Positions 1-26,697 of a stretch of DNA of 42,500 bases are shown piece by piece (position 1 is the stretch's first letter; the number at the start of each line of letters is the position of its first letter). Source of the DNA: Botryococcus braunii (lineage: Eukaryota; Chlorophyta; Trebouxiophyceae); assembly GCA_002005505.1 (NCBI GenBank), contig KV908365.1, positions 297,031 through 339,530 of the forward strand, read 5' to 3'. The notes beneath the pieces were generated by a model. It did no database searches. It was given only the letters and a program-made list of their open reading frames with translations, and was not told the DNA's origin. The translations under genes and the position numbers were made by a program.

Positions 1-104
1 CAGCACGGTCCCCCACCAATCACACTGCGTCAGGGTAATCCCTCCACCATTCACACCGCAGAGTGGTCCCCCAACATGCAGAAAAGGGAGCGTAGTTTGA
101 CAGG

Positions 105-3926
<3,822 letters not shown>

Positions 3927-5424
3927 CTAAACCCAAAAGTTAGATGAGCTCAATATTACATAGTTTTCGAAGCAAAAGTAGAACCAAAGTCCAATACTTT
4001 TCCGATGAAGTACAGGCGTAAACCTTGGACAAGCCCATACTCACCGACTCCTCTTCTGTATGTGCTATGCACATGTTGATCTTCTTCTAAACCTTCTGTT
4101 GCAATATGCTTATGTTATTTCAAGGGAAGTATCTAGTTTAGACTGATAAGACTTTTTTCTAAGACTTGCTAAACCTTGTTCGTTTGTGCCTGGGAGTCTA
4201 CGAAACTGACCTTGTGGCCGACCATGATGAGAATTCCGGCCTTCCTCCGGGCAGGACACTGTCCTGAGGACAGTCCTGAGGATTCGTTGTACCACCTAGC
4301 TACCCGTCCTTGTGCCTCCAGCCCGACAGATCGCCATCTGTCCTCGATGATAATGCACCCAATAGTTCCAGGTCATTCCATGTTCTCTTGTGCGACAGAG
4401 CGCGCCTGAAAGGGCGACTGTCGCGCTGCATAGCGAAGCACGGGCTTTGGAGACAGTGATCTGGTGGGGTCTGATCACTCCGCTCTTCCCTGGGAAAACA
4501 TCTCTGCAACACACCCCTCTTTTCCTTCAAGATGCTGGTCGGGGTGGGGCTTTTGCCGGCCCTTTGATATGTAGGAATCATTGTCTCGTATGTAACCTCC
4601 GAATGCTGACTTGCAAGGATACTTGCAGCCTGAAAGAATCAGTTCTGTCGCTGTTTGTCGTCGTGTGATTAGATACGTTCAAAATCTTGGCTCCACAGGC
4701 TTGGCCTTCGGCGGGCACAGATCCTGCGTTGAACAGGTCATCAAGTATGCATGTAACCTTTTGATAACCTCCCACGCGAGCCATTCAACTTCTTAAACCT
4801 TGTTTTTGTAAGTATCCCTCAAGCATCCGAGTGGGTGGGGCTTCTGGTACCTGACCATAAACCACTGCTGGCGCCAAGTTGATTGCCCTCTGCGATCATT
4901 CTATGTTTCTACGTCTTGAATTGGTTCTTTTCAACGCGAGAAAAACTGGTTTAAATACAACAGAAACAAAGAGGAGAAAAAGTCCTTGAACTCGAAGAGG
5001 ATTTTGTAAAAGCCCTGTCTTTATGAGCTCTGCTCTGGTGTGGGCACCGCGCGCTAAAAGCAAGTTATTTTATCAAGACTTCTTTAAAATCCAATGTCCA
5101 AGAGACTGCAAATGCTCCCCAGACATGGCCAATTGCTCTCCCAGGATCCACTTCCTTCCGACTCACAATGCATAGGGACTGCGCAGACTTCTATTTGGTT
5201 GGAATGACTGCACGATTCGTTGCCATTTTTGTTTGATGTGAGGCTGAGTGATATGTGTACGAGGACTGAGGGGGTCCAAAATATGCGAAGGCGCCGATCT
5301 GCAATATCAGCAATGTTACAGCACACTACAAACGCTGGGCAGCATGGGCGAAGGGGCGAGCACTGCGTCGACAGTGTAACAGCAACTTATGGCAGCCTGT
5401 GCTGAAAATGAATTCACTGTCAAC

Positions 5425-5735
5425 GTCTGTCATCCTCCAAACTACATGTACCCTCTCAAAACCTCCTTCACCCTTTACAATGCGTACCTTCTCCAAACCT
5501 CCTTCACCCAAAAAAAGTACGTACCTCTTACAACCGTCCTTCACCACTGATCAAAGCATACCCTCTCCAAATCTCCTCCACCCTGAAAATGTGTACACTG
5601 TCCCAGCCTCCTTGACCCCTGACATTAATGCGTACCCTCTCTGCACCTCCTTGACGCCTGTCAATGCGTACCACTTCAAATCTCCGTTACCCCGTTACAA
5701 TGCGTACCCTCTCCAAACGTCTGATCAACCCCCCC
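5425..5735. repeat. Minisatellite, about 36 bp units
   Basis: Repeated CTCTCCAAACCTCCTTCACC followed by a variable ACAATGCGTAC segment, roughly eight copies. It lies directly downstream in gene sense of the candidate UGM start exon. Confidence 0.75.
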
Positions 5736-5763
5736 CCCCCCTCCCCGGGGCAATGACCAGCAC

Positions 5764-5781
5764 CTCGTCCTTCCCCTTCAT
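5764..5781 (-). CDS. Candidate start exon of the UDP-galactopyranose mutase gene (six codons)
   Basis: On the minus strand an ATG opens the six codons MKGKDE, followed by GAG|GTGCTG. Joined to the exon starting at 3926 it gives MKGKDE-VGVLVVGAGPTG in frame, the right distance for a Met before an N-terminal Rossmann motif. The bases after the supposed donor would read VLVIAPG, oddly like the start of the next exon. The donor is not a strong consensus and the intron would be 1.8 kb, so this is only a suggestion; a different upstream exon is possible. Confidence 0.25.
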
Positions 5782-6439
5782 AAAGTCCCGCACTCAGACA
5801 CAAAGCATTAGCGTACCCCCTCCTTACAAACACAGCTCTTCCGCCCGACCCGTCCCTGTCAAATTCTTTCGCAAAGGCCAATGTTGCTGGCCAGCATGAT
5901 CCGGGGCTTAGGCCAAGGTTGGCAATGCGTCTTGAAGCCTACGCAGCTTGCTTGGAGAGTAGTTTAAAGAACATAATTCTACTCTCTCCAAAACCATCCA
6001 CCGCAGGACTTCCGTTCAAGAACTTCTTTAAAGGAAAAAACGTGACACATATCTTCTGAATTCCTTGCCTTCGACCAGGCCGAGAGCACTTGTCCGTCTC
6101 ACGCAGGCGTTCCCTCTGCCCCGCAATCATTTCTTAGTGTGCAGTTCACAAGAAGCACAGACAGCCAATGCGAAATCACAAAGCACAGCATGTGAGCGAA
6201 CCTGTCCTACATCCTGTCCGCCTCTCAGGATCCAGTCCTTGCTTAAGGATCATTGAGGTTGATGGAACAAAGAGTGGGTGCCTATCCCAGGGGTACTTGG
6301 ATAAAGACCATATTGTATGATAGATTCAGCCCGAGAAGTACGCCCGCGCCCTGTATTCCAGCCTGCATCATCGTTGAGGTTGATGCAGGACGCGGGACAG
6401 GCGACCACGGTCCGCAGGTTAAATCCTGACAGTCATGTT

Positions 6440-6720
6440 CCGTGTTGAACAACGATGTGAACCGGCCCTTGCTCCCTCAAGACAGACTGAATACATACAC
6501 AGTCAAAGGTCGTGTCTAGAATAAAGAGTGAAGTCTGTCGCCATACGTACGTACGTAAACGCTGTATTGTACGAACTGTGTGAACCGGCCCCAACTTCCT
6601 CAAACAGTCTAGATCCGTCTGGATCCGGACGGTGGTATTATTCTCACTAGTATGACCATCTTGCACGTACCCTAACTTGCTCAGACAGACTGAAACGTAC
6701 AGTCATTCTCCGAGGCTGTA
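6440..6720. repeat. Diverged tandem repeat in the mS29 3' flank
   Basis: Copies of a unit containing GTGAACCGGCCC and CCTCAGACAGACT around 6450, 6578 and 6668, separated by about 90-130 bp. It starts about 25 bp beyond the mS29 stop codon in gene sense. Confidence 0.5.
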
Positions 6721-6744
6721 GGAACATCGTCAAGACGCCCTGAC

Positions 6745-18660
<11,916 letters not shown>

Positions 18661-18664
<4 letters not shown>

Positions 18665-20097
18665 GGTTCTGCAACCCAAAGCCGATGGTGTTACCATTCA
18701 CAGATGATGGATGTCGAATGACATGATCACAATCACCGATTTAATGAGCATGCGGAAAGTTCTCAACACAGTTACGAACGCATGCCGAACATAAGGATGC
18801 GCAGGTGAGACACATAACAAGCTTGCTTGATAAGCAAGCTTGCTTGGAGAATACTCCATTGAATGTCTGCTACAAAGGAAATGCATCGAGACGTGCAAAT
18901 AAAGATATGAACTAAACGTGCACCACTTGACTACTCTTACCTGCAACCCAAAGCCGATGGTGTTACCATTCACAGATGATGGATGTCGAATGACATGATC
19001 ACAATCACCTGTACCAGTACTACTTGTCAATGCTTTGGGTTCAACAAATGATTAAAGACTAAGTGATACACGCTTCTCACTAGTCGGGGCTTACCGATTT
19101 AATGAGCATGCGGAAAGTTCTCAACACAGTTACGAACGCATGCCGAACATAAGGATGCGCAGGTGAGACACATAACAAGCTTGCTTGATAAGCAAGCTTG
19201 CTTGGAGAATACTCCATTGAATGTCTGACCTGCTGCCCCGATCACGAAGCCATAAACCAGACTTGTTGACCAATCTAATATACGCGTTAACGTCCACTTT
19301 TGGATAAAGGTTCGATTCTAGGCCAATCATCCAAGTCAATCGATTGAGCTCAGTCTCCCTTCACAATAGTAATGTGATCAAAGGAAGACTAATTGCCACC
19401 GACAGAGACCACTCTTATCAAGAGATTGCTTGATCAGATTTCTTAAGTACCAACTCCCATGAAAGCAATTGCAATCTCCATCTACTAGCCGCAAGTATCT
19501 ATAAGCCACACACAGCTACTAGCCACATTTAACTAACGACAACAAAGGACATAAAGCTAAGGATCTGATCAGCATGAACCTTTACAAATAACAAGTACCA
19601 CGTGATCTGTAGTTCGACTGGAGTCATAGGAATAAACAGCTTGCACCTAAGCAACTGGTCCCCTGAGACCTAATCTCATCATAGGTACAGGAAACATAGT
19701 CAATGCCTATTGCATTCGACAAGGCAATACACAAGTCATTACATCCAAGTATGACTTCAACTCAATAACAGTCAATTGCTCACTGTATGCGCGTGCAAAT
19801 GCATATGCATGCTTAATACGATTGTAAAACAGTATACCGAGAACATGAAGTATCAACCTATGAAGTATCATCGAGTTTATGATTAACAACCATATCCAAT
19901 AGTGTCCCATAGCACCTTATTGACATCTTCTTTGGAATAATTATGGTTGTGTGATTACACAACACAATTAACGTATTTTAAGATTAAGACTTGTAGTAAG
20001 TGTGCCAACACAATATGAACCAGTTCATCCATGAAATCGCAATGATAATCCATATCATGATCATTATCTGTAGGTGAATCATGGTTCATATCCAACA
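18661..20097 (-). repeat. 3' LTR (minus-strand sense) of the copia-type element
   Basis: Contains, in minus-strand order, module A (19227-19095), an 86 bp GT...AG insert (19094-19009), module B (19008-18941), a 71 bp GT...AG insert (18940-18870), then A again (18869-18737) fused directly to B (18736-18669). Module A contains an 11-bp-stem hairpin with loop GAT (18818-18842). Confidence 0.88.
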
Positions 20098-20112
20098 ATC
20101 TTCCCCTTTGGC
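20098..20112 (-). promoter_or_regulatory. Polypurine tract of the LTR retrotransposon
   Basis: Minus strand GCCAAAGGGGAAGAT directly precedes the 3' LTR start TGTTGG. This is the expected place and composition for plus-strand priming. Confidence 0.85.
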
Positions 20113-20455
20113 ACATTTGCTCAACTTGCAAATTAGGCACGTTCCTCGAAACTATGAAGCATATACAATGAACATTAATCCCTTACTCGATTGAGTACAT
20201 GTCCGTAAATCTCATAATGAAATTTACGTGCAAGATCCATATATGTGTTTGGGCAATCACTGACCTGATATCTGGATACAATTAAGAATTATACCTCCGG
20301 ACGTATACTTCTTCTGAGCAATCACTGCCTAGATTAAACTCCACACAAGTACAACGTCAGCTGAGCTGATAAGCAGATGTAAACGCAAACAAGCGCAGAT
20401 ATAGCACATATAGGCGAAGAGACAAGCGTAAAGAAGACGCCCTGAGACACGCGCC

Positions 20456-20950
20456 GAGAAGACGCGCCCAGAGAGGATGGGCAGAGAACAGGCGCAGGGA
20501 CAAGCCCAGACACACGAGCCGAGAAGACGCGCCCAGAGAGGACGGGCAGAGAAGACGCGCAGAGACAAGCCCAGACACACGCGCCGAGTAGACGCGCCCA
20601 GAGAGGACGGGCAGAGAAGACGCGCAGAGACAAGCCCAGACACACGCGCCGAGTAGACGCGCCCAGAGAGGACGGGCAGAGAAGACGCGCAGAGACAAGC
20701 CCAGACACACGCGCCGTGAAGACGCGCCCAGAGAGGACGGGCAGAGAAGACGCGCAGAGAGAAGCCCAGACACACGCGCCGAGAAGACGCGCCCAGAGAG
20801 GACGGGCATAGAAGACGCGCAGAGACAAGCCCAGACACACGCGCCGTGAAGACGCGCCCAGAGAGGACGGGCAGAGAAGATGCGATGAGATATGCTCAGA
20901 GACACGTGCCGAGAAGACGCGCCGAGAAGAGGGGCAGAGAAGACGCTCAG
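20456..20950. repeat. 65-bp minisatellite in the retrotransposon interior
   Basis: GACGCG starts at 20461, 20526, 20591, 20656, 20721, 20786, 20851 and 20916, exactly 65 bp apart; six units are almost identical and the outer ones diverged. Because 65 is not a multiple of three, all three minus-strand frames stay open through it (169-249 codons), so the long frames are a by-product. It lies about 360 bp inside the 3' LTR in gene sense. Confidence 0.92.
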
Positions 20951-21234
20951 AGACATAAGCATAGAAATGCGCCTCAGCTGAGTAGATAAACATAGGTATG
21001 CAGCAATAGGACTACACCCCAGCTTGAGGTGACAAATTGGTGCCGGATCACTATGATCCAATATATTAATATTCTTAAGATAATGCAACACCACTATGGT
21101 GCTCATAGGAGACTAATCAATGATAACCATGTGCCAAGTTTTAGTGCTCACGCACCTCAAGGAAATAACTTCCCCTGCTTCATTGCTTCCCCTCAAACAA
21201 GTAACACCTTAGGACTTTTCACGCTTTGTCTAGT

Positions 21235-21332
21235 GCTACCACTAACTCTTCCGCTGAGTAATCTATATATACCACTAACTCTTCCGCTGAGTAATCTATA
21301 TATACCACTAACTCTTCCGCTGAGTAGTAGTA
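21235..21332. repeat. 33-bp tandem repeat, three copies, in the retrotransposon interior
   Basis: Three copies of ACCACTAACTCTTCCGCTGA followed by GTAATCTATATAT (last tail changed), 33 bp apart. The unit is a multiple of three but lies in no recognisable gene. Confidence 0.9.
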
Positions 21333-23670
21333 CAAACAAACGACTTGAGGGATCTCCGCTTATTATCAGCAAAGCGGATACCCAAGAGTACACGATCACC
21401 GTGCACAAGACCCACGACACCGTGCACAAGCGGGATGGGATACTCTCCATTTGCTCACACACAACGAAATGACATGCTAAAAGCATTTATTCTAATGTCA
21501 CTTTAATTCACAAGTCTTTGATAGACATGAGTGCGGAACATCGTTCCATGATCAACTCTTGTAATATCAAACCGTATCTCAACAACATCAAGCTCCAGTA
21601 CCATAAACAACAAGCATATCATGCACCAAACTGCAATGCACTCTAATCTAAAAGGCTCTACTATGCATGAACTCATGTAACCAGTAGATGACTTAACAAC
21701 GATAACATACACATATAGGATCCGTATAGGACACATATAGGTCCGGACTACTCACGCACTCTACACAGCGAGGTGTATTAACTTGCTTCCCCTTAAACCT
21801 TGGGAAAATACAACACACAAAGCAATGCCTAAATGCTTAAAGATCAAGGCTTAAGTGATCCTAAACAAAATACCAGCCAATAACCATGGGTAACATAAGA
21901 TTCCACTGTAAACCGCTTGAAGATTCGAGTCATGGATCTATCGGAGTATCGGATGGTACCTCGATCGACAAAATTCATTAGTCGACACGGAGTCTCAATC
22001 CTAAATGCGAGTGTCTACCAGGGATCGACGCGCAGTCTCTCATTACCGTGTGAAAACCAGACCTGACACGTTTTTATGTCAGTGAGGCTGCAGAGCCTTC
22101 CTGAGCTTCCCTGAACCAGGGAAGACCACTCAAGACACACAGCATACTCTAGACCTATTTTAAAATTATATCTAATGCGATGAAATGCCTAAAGATCACT
22201 GAACATGGGTATTTAAGGGTAGACGAGCAAAAGGCGCAAGAGACGCAACGATGTGGGCAAACACTGAACCATCCAGAGCTCATTCCAGTTTCAACCGAAA
22301 CTTAAATAACTTGGCCTAATATTGCATACTAATAAGAAGTACATTAGAGAGAATTCCCAGCCCTTCTCTATGGGCTGCATTTCCTCAACTACCCTTTATA
22401 AACGTTCATTATCCTTGGCAGATGTTCGTCTGACTCCAGGGAGTACACAGCCACTGAACATCAGTGACCCTCTCCTTCATCATATCTCTGCTCATCAGAA
22501 AGATTATTTAAAGTCAAAGAAATATATATGTCAGGTAGCATTGAAGGAATCAGCCAATCATCAATCAGGACCCTCTTCATGCAATCTGCATTTCACAAAT
22601 CAAACACTAAGCTCCTACCAAAGAGCTAATATTATCAGTATTTTTTTTTGTCATCATTACCAGAAACCAAAGTACATGACTGGAGGAACCAAATATGGAT
22701 TTCCTCCCTATGTTCCATAGTTTTCCCCAAGTTTTAGGAACCCTCCTCAACTCATGTAAGGTAAAACCAGGCCCTCTTGGAGATCCACTATCATGTCCAA
22801 CAGCAATTATTAACAACCTTAGCCAAACACTATTACTGATTGATGATAATCCCTTGGTATTTGTACCAACATTGGCTTAAACTCACACTCATGCAAGAAC
22901 CAACATATATATATTGAAGTGTAAACTTCTACAAGAGCCACAAGTGTGAAGTGAAGAATGTCAACCCAAGGTCTTCGGGTAATTTAGGCTCCAAGATCTT
23001 GGTCTAGACCTGCCTCAAGCACAAGGTCAAAAGACAAGGCCATCTTTGTGTGTACATTCTCATTGAGCATTGTCATTTACTATTGCAAGTAGCTCATGCT
23101 CTTGTATATCACACAGCACATTCTCCCAGTCTGAAGACACCTTGAATAGACCTTCACTTGAGCTAGAATTAATTTACACATTAAGGGAAAGAGCATATCT
23201 GCCTCACTTGGCCTTCATCAAATGTGGATAACATATTCCCATCATTGCAAAGACTACCTAAGTCAGAACCGCTAATCAAATTGCTCAATTATAGCAAATC
23301 TTAAACTAATTGCCAAAAGGTAAGACAACCATTGTCACTTATCGGGAAGGATGCGGAAACGGATACGTGGTAAGCGGCTTCAAAGATGCAATTACAGGAT
23401 CTCAAATATCAGCCACTACCTTTTCGATGCCATTATGACTGTAAATAATGGTTGAAATTTCATTCATGCTTCGTATGCAAGAATGAGGAACACGGCGTGG
23501 CTGCCGATGGCGAAGCGATGGAGAGAGGCACTCTGCCTCATCATCCGCCATAATTTTGCGAGATGGGAATACTTTGACCTTTAGTAGCTTGCCAAATCGA
23601 CGAGTTAAAAGGAGGCCTGAACCTCCGATGTTGATGACGACGTGCTCCAGCCGAAGACCGCCCAAGGCGG

Positions 23671-23683
23671 TGGGCCCATAACC
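23671..23683 (-). promoter_or_regulatory. Primer-binding site for an initiator tRNA-Met half-molecule
   Basis: GGTTATGGGCCCA, two bases inside the 5' LTR on the minus strand, is the perfect 13-nt complement of TGGGCCCATAACC, which spans the CAU anticodon of eukaryotic initiator tRNA-Met. Elements using the tRNA 3' end would show TGGTATCAGAGC instead, which is absent. Confidence 0.85.
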
Positions 23684-23685
23684 AT

Positions 23686-25120
23686 TGTGGGTTCTGCAAC
23701 CCAAAGCCGATGGTGTTACCATTCACAGATGATGGATGTCGAATGACATGATCACAATCACCGATTTAATGAGCATGCGGAAAGTTCTCAACACAGTTAC
23801 GAACGCATGCCGAACATAAGGATGCGCAGGTGAGACACATAACAAGCTTGCTTGATAAGCAAGCTTGCTTGGAGAATACTCCATTGAATGTCTGCTACAA
23901 AGGAAATGCATCGAGACGTGCAAATAAAGATATGAACTAAACGTGCACCACTTGACTACTCTTACCTGCAACCCAAAGCCGATGGTGTTACCATTCACAG
24001 ATGATGGATGTCGAATGACATGATCACAATCACCTGTACCAGTACTACTTGTCAATGCTTTGGGTTCAACAAATGATTAAAGACTAAGTGATACACGCTT
24101 CTCACTAGTCGGGGCTTACCGATTTAATGAGCATGCGGAAAGTTCTCAACACAGTTACGAACGCATGCCGAACATAAGGATGCGCAGGTGAGACACATAA
24201 CAAGCTTGCTTGATAAGCAAGCTTGCTTGGAGAATACTCCATTGAATGTCTGACCTGCTGCCCCGATCACGAAGCCATAAACCAGACTTGTTGACCAATC
24301 TAATATACGCGTTAACGTCCACTTTTGGATAAAGGTTCGATTCTAGGCCAATCATCCAAGTCAATCGATTGAGCTCAGTCTCCCTTCACAATAGTAATGT
24401 GATCAAAGGAAGACTAATTGCCACCGACAGAGACCACTCTTATCAAGAGATTGCTTGATCAGATTTCTTAAGTACCAACTCCCATGAAAGCAATTGCAAT
24501 CTCCATCTACTAGCCGCAAGTATCTATAAGCCACACACAGCTACTAGCCACATTTAACTAACGACAACAAAGGACATAAAGCTAAGGATCTGATCAGCAT
24601 GAACCTTTACAAATAACAAGTACCACGTGATCTGTAGTTCGACTGGAGTCATAGGAATAAACAGCTTGCACCTAAGCAACTGGTCCCCTGAGACCTAATC
24701 TCATCATAGGTACAGGAAACATAGTCAATGCCTATTGCATTCGACAAGGCAATACACAAGTCATTACATCCAAGTATGACTTCAACTCAATAACAGTCAA
24801 TTGCTCACTGTATGCGCGTGCAAATGCATATGCATGCTTAATACGATTGTAAAACAGTATACCGAGAACATGAAGTATCAACCTATGAAGTATCATCGAG
24901 TTTATGATTAACAACCATATCCAATAGTGTCCCATAGCACCTTATTGACATCTTCTTTGGAATAATTATGGTTGTGTGATTACACAACACAATTAACGTA
25001 TTTTAAGATTAAGACTTGTAGTAAGTGTGCCAACACAATATGAACCAGTTCATCCATGAAATCGCAATGATAATCCATATCATGATCATTATCTGTAGGT
25101 GAATCATGGTTCATATCCAA

Positions 25121-25122
<2 letters not shown>
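23686..25122 (-). repeat. 5' LTR (minus-strand sense) of the copia-type element
   Basis: Same sequence as 18661-20097. In gene sense it starts at 25122 with TGTTGG and ends at 23686 with AACCCACA. The last bases form a short perfect palindrome, TGGGTT-CTGC-AACCCA on the plus strand. The promoter of the element should lie here. Confidence 0.88.

Positions 25123-25214
<92 letters not shown>
25123..25214. repeat. (CT)n array, right part of the retrotransposon target
   Basis: (CT)n continues directly from the LTR end and passes into CCCTCCCTCTC. Together with 18373-18660 it would form one uninterrupted (CT)n tract without the element. Confidence 0.95.
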
Positions 25215-25217
<3 letters not shown>

Positions 25218-26697
25218 CTCCCTCCCTCTCCCTCTCCCTCTCTCTCTCTCCCCCGTACGCCCTCCCCCCTTTCCCTTCTTCTCACTTCTCTGTTTCCCTT
25301 CCTCCCTGTCTCCTCCTCCCCTTCTTTATGCTTTCTTTTTTTCCCCTTTCATGCATATTTTACATGCTGTATAATATATATATGTGTAAATGCTGTATAA
25401 TATATATACATGTATATTTCTTGCACCTGCAGCTATTCGGATGTCGACACATGACTGTTCGGGCATGGGGGGTCCTGAGACTGATGTATTCACTTTTACT
25501 TCTAAATAACAACTGTCCCCTCGGATGGCAGTGCTATCTTAATGGCAGCCTCTCAGTAGCGTACTTCATGGCGCTCTCTGTAGGTTCTGCTCGTTTGCTT
25601 GATTTGAACAGATGGCGAATCCAGGCCGAGATGCATTAGCAGCTATTCTACGATTCGAATCAAGATCGTTCAAAAAGGGCGATTATACGCCACCTGGACA
25701 TATAAAGAAAGATCTTTCCGCGTACGTTGGAAAGCGCTGCCGCCAAGGGAGTTGCGCTGTGTCGGCCAGGGCCTCGTGGTCCTGCACAGCGCAATTGTTA
25801 GGCCACCTGGCACCCTGACGGAGCGGAATATCCGAAGCACGTGGGAAAAGATCTACGTCAGCTGGATCTGGGCTGTGGGTTCTGAAGTCTTGGCAGCTCC
25901 GTCGAAGGCACCAGGGGTCCCGGAGATGTGCCCCTTCTCGCCCAGTACGGCCAGAGTTGAGTGATGAGAGAAGGCCACGACATCGCCAGTAATGCATGTG
26001 GCAGAAAAAGCCATACGGGATCTACCGCACTCGGGATACGCGCTCCCAGCTTCGAAACCGCACAGCGCACGTTATGAGCTATGCGCTTTAAAGAAAGGTT
26101 GCTTTACAGAATTTTATAAGACGGGTAGCCCTCATTCATCTCGTACTTCTTTGTGAAAGGAGCGTTGTGGCTAAAATCACAAACTAGTCCCCAGGTACGC
26201 CCGTCGAACCTGCAGGGAAAGGAGTCGTAGCTCTGAGCCGAATATGGTTTTTTCGAGGAGAAGCCCATGATTTGTTATTCTTCTGTTTATTATTAAGATG
26301 AGCTTACGTCAGAAGGTCTCCCTATTTGGCGGGCCTTTGTTGTTAGACTATTCAGCAAGTGTCTCCGCGTGGTCGGCCACCGCACAGAAGTGTGCGGTGT
26401 TGCGACTTTTTGGAATCTTATGCATATTTAACTCCACTTATTGCGTCTATTCTGTCGCAGAAACTGAAAAGCCTTTGTTTATCTTCGTGTGGAGGGCTGC
26501 CGTGTGCCCACAGGAGCCGGCGTTGTGTGTCTACTTGTGCTTGGCGTTCCAACTGTTTCCGAATGTTTGCAGGTGTTCTTACTGTGGGATTGTGGGCGAC
26601 GGAAGTGTCACCTGCCGATTTAAGTTGCATTGGTTTGGTTTGGGCTTGCTGCAAATTTACGCGTTCCGCCGCATATACGCTGCCAAAGGCGGGTAGC
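25215..26697. other. Upstream region of the F-box/LRR gene
   Basis: No gene recognised. It contains two copies of TGCTGTATAATATATATA (about 25366-25410). The frame holding the F-box ATG is open back to about 26359, so a more upstream start cannot be excluded; the ATG at 26698 gives a normal serine-rich N-terminus. Confidence 0.45.

Larger units (their letters stand above)
3927..6744. other. Gap between the UGM exon and the mS29 stop codon: UGM upstream intron/promoter plus mS29 3' flank
   Basis: No conserved coding exon was recognised apart from the six-codon candidate at 5764-5781. The stretch holds a pyrimidine-rich minisatellite (5425-5735) and a roughly 100-130 bp repeat (6440-6720). Both flanking genes are on the minus strand, so the UGM promoter and the mS29 3' UTR must lie here. 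No boundary can be placed from sequence alone. Confidence 0.5.
20113..23670. other. Retrotransposon interior without recognisable gag-pol
   Basis: AT-rich compared with the host genes. Apart from the two tandem repeats it holds only short frames. The longest non-repeat ones are a plus-strand frame of 132 codons (22322-22720) and a minus-strand frame of about 106 codons running from the 5' LTR to 23402. Neither shows a zinc knuckle, protease DSG, integrase or YVDD-type signature. Origin of the filling sequence is unknown. Confidence 0.6.
18661..25122 (-). mobile_element. Copia-type LTR retrotransposon, very young, apparently non-autonomous
   Basis: Two direct repeats, 18661-20097 and 23686-25122, lie at a constant 5,025 bp offset with no difference that I could find in 1,437 bp. 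Read on the minus strand each LTR begins TGTTGGATATG and ends AACCCACA (TG...CA). Just inside the 5' LTR (minus sense) comes GGTTATGGGCCCA at 23683-23671, the exact complement of the initiator tRNA-Met anticodon arm; this half-tRNA primer is known from Drosophila copia and yeast Ty5. Just before the 3' LTR is the polypurine tract AAAGGGGAAGA at 20109-20099. Flanking bases are CTCTC on both sides. The 3,588 bp interior shows no recognisable gag, protease, integrase or reverse transcriptase in any minus-strand frame, which implies dependence on a partner element. Confidence 0.88.

Noticed and set aside
20456..20950. CRISPR-like regular array
   Set aside because: Units are contiguous without unique spacers, the genome is eukaryotic, and no cas gene is present.
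20357..21106. 249-codon minus-strand frame with repeated SARPLWARLLGACVW
   Set aside because: A by-product of a 65-bp tandem repeat, open equally in the other two minus-strand frames.
18661..25122. Simple segmental duplication of 1.4 kb
   Set aside because: TG/CA ends, a polypurine tract, a primer-binding site and identical 5-bp flanks together identify LTRs.
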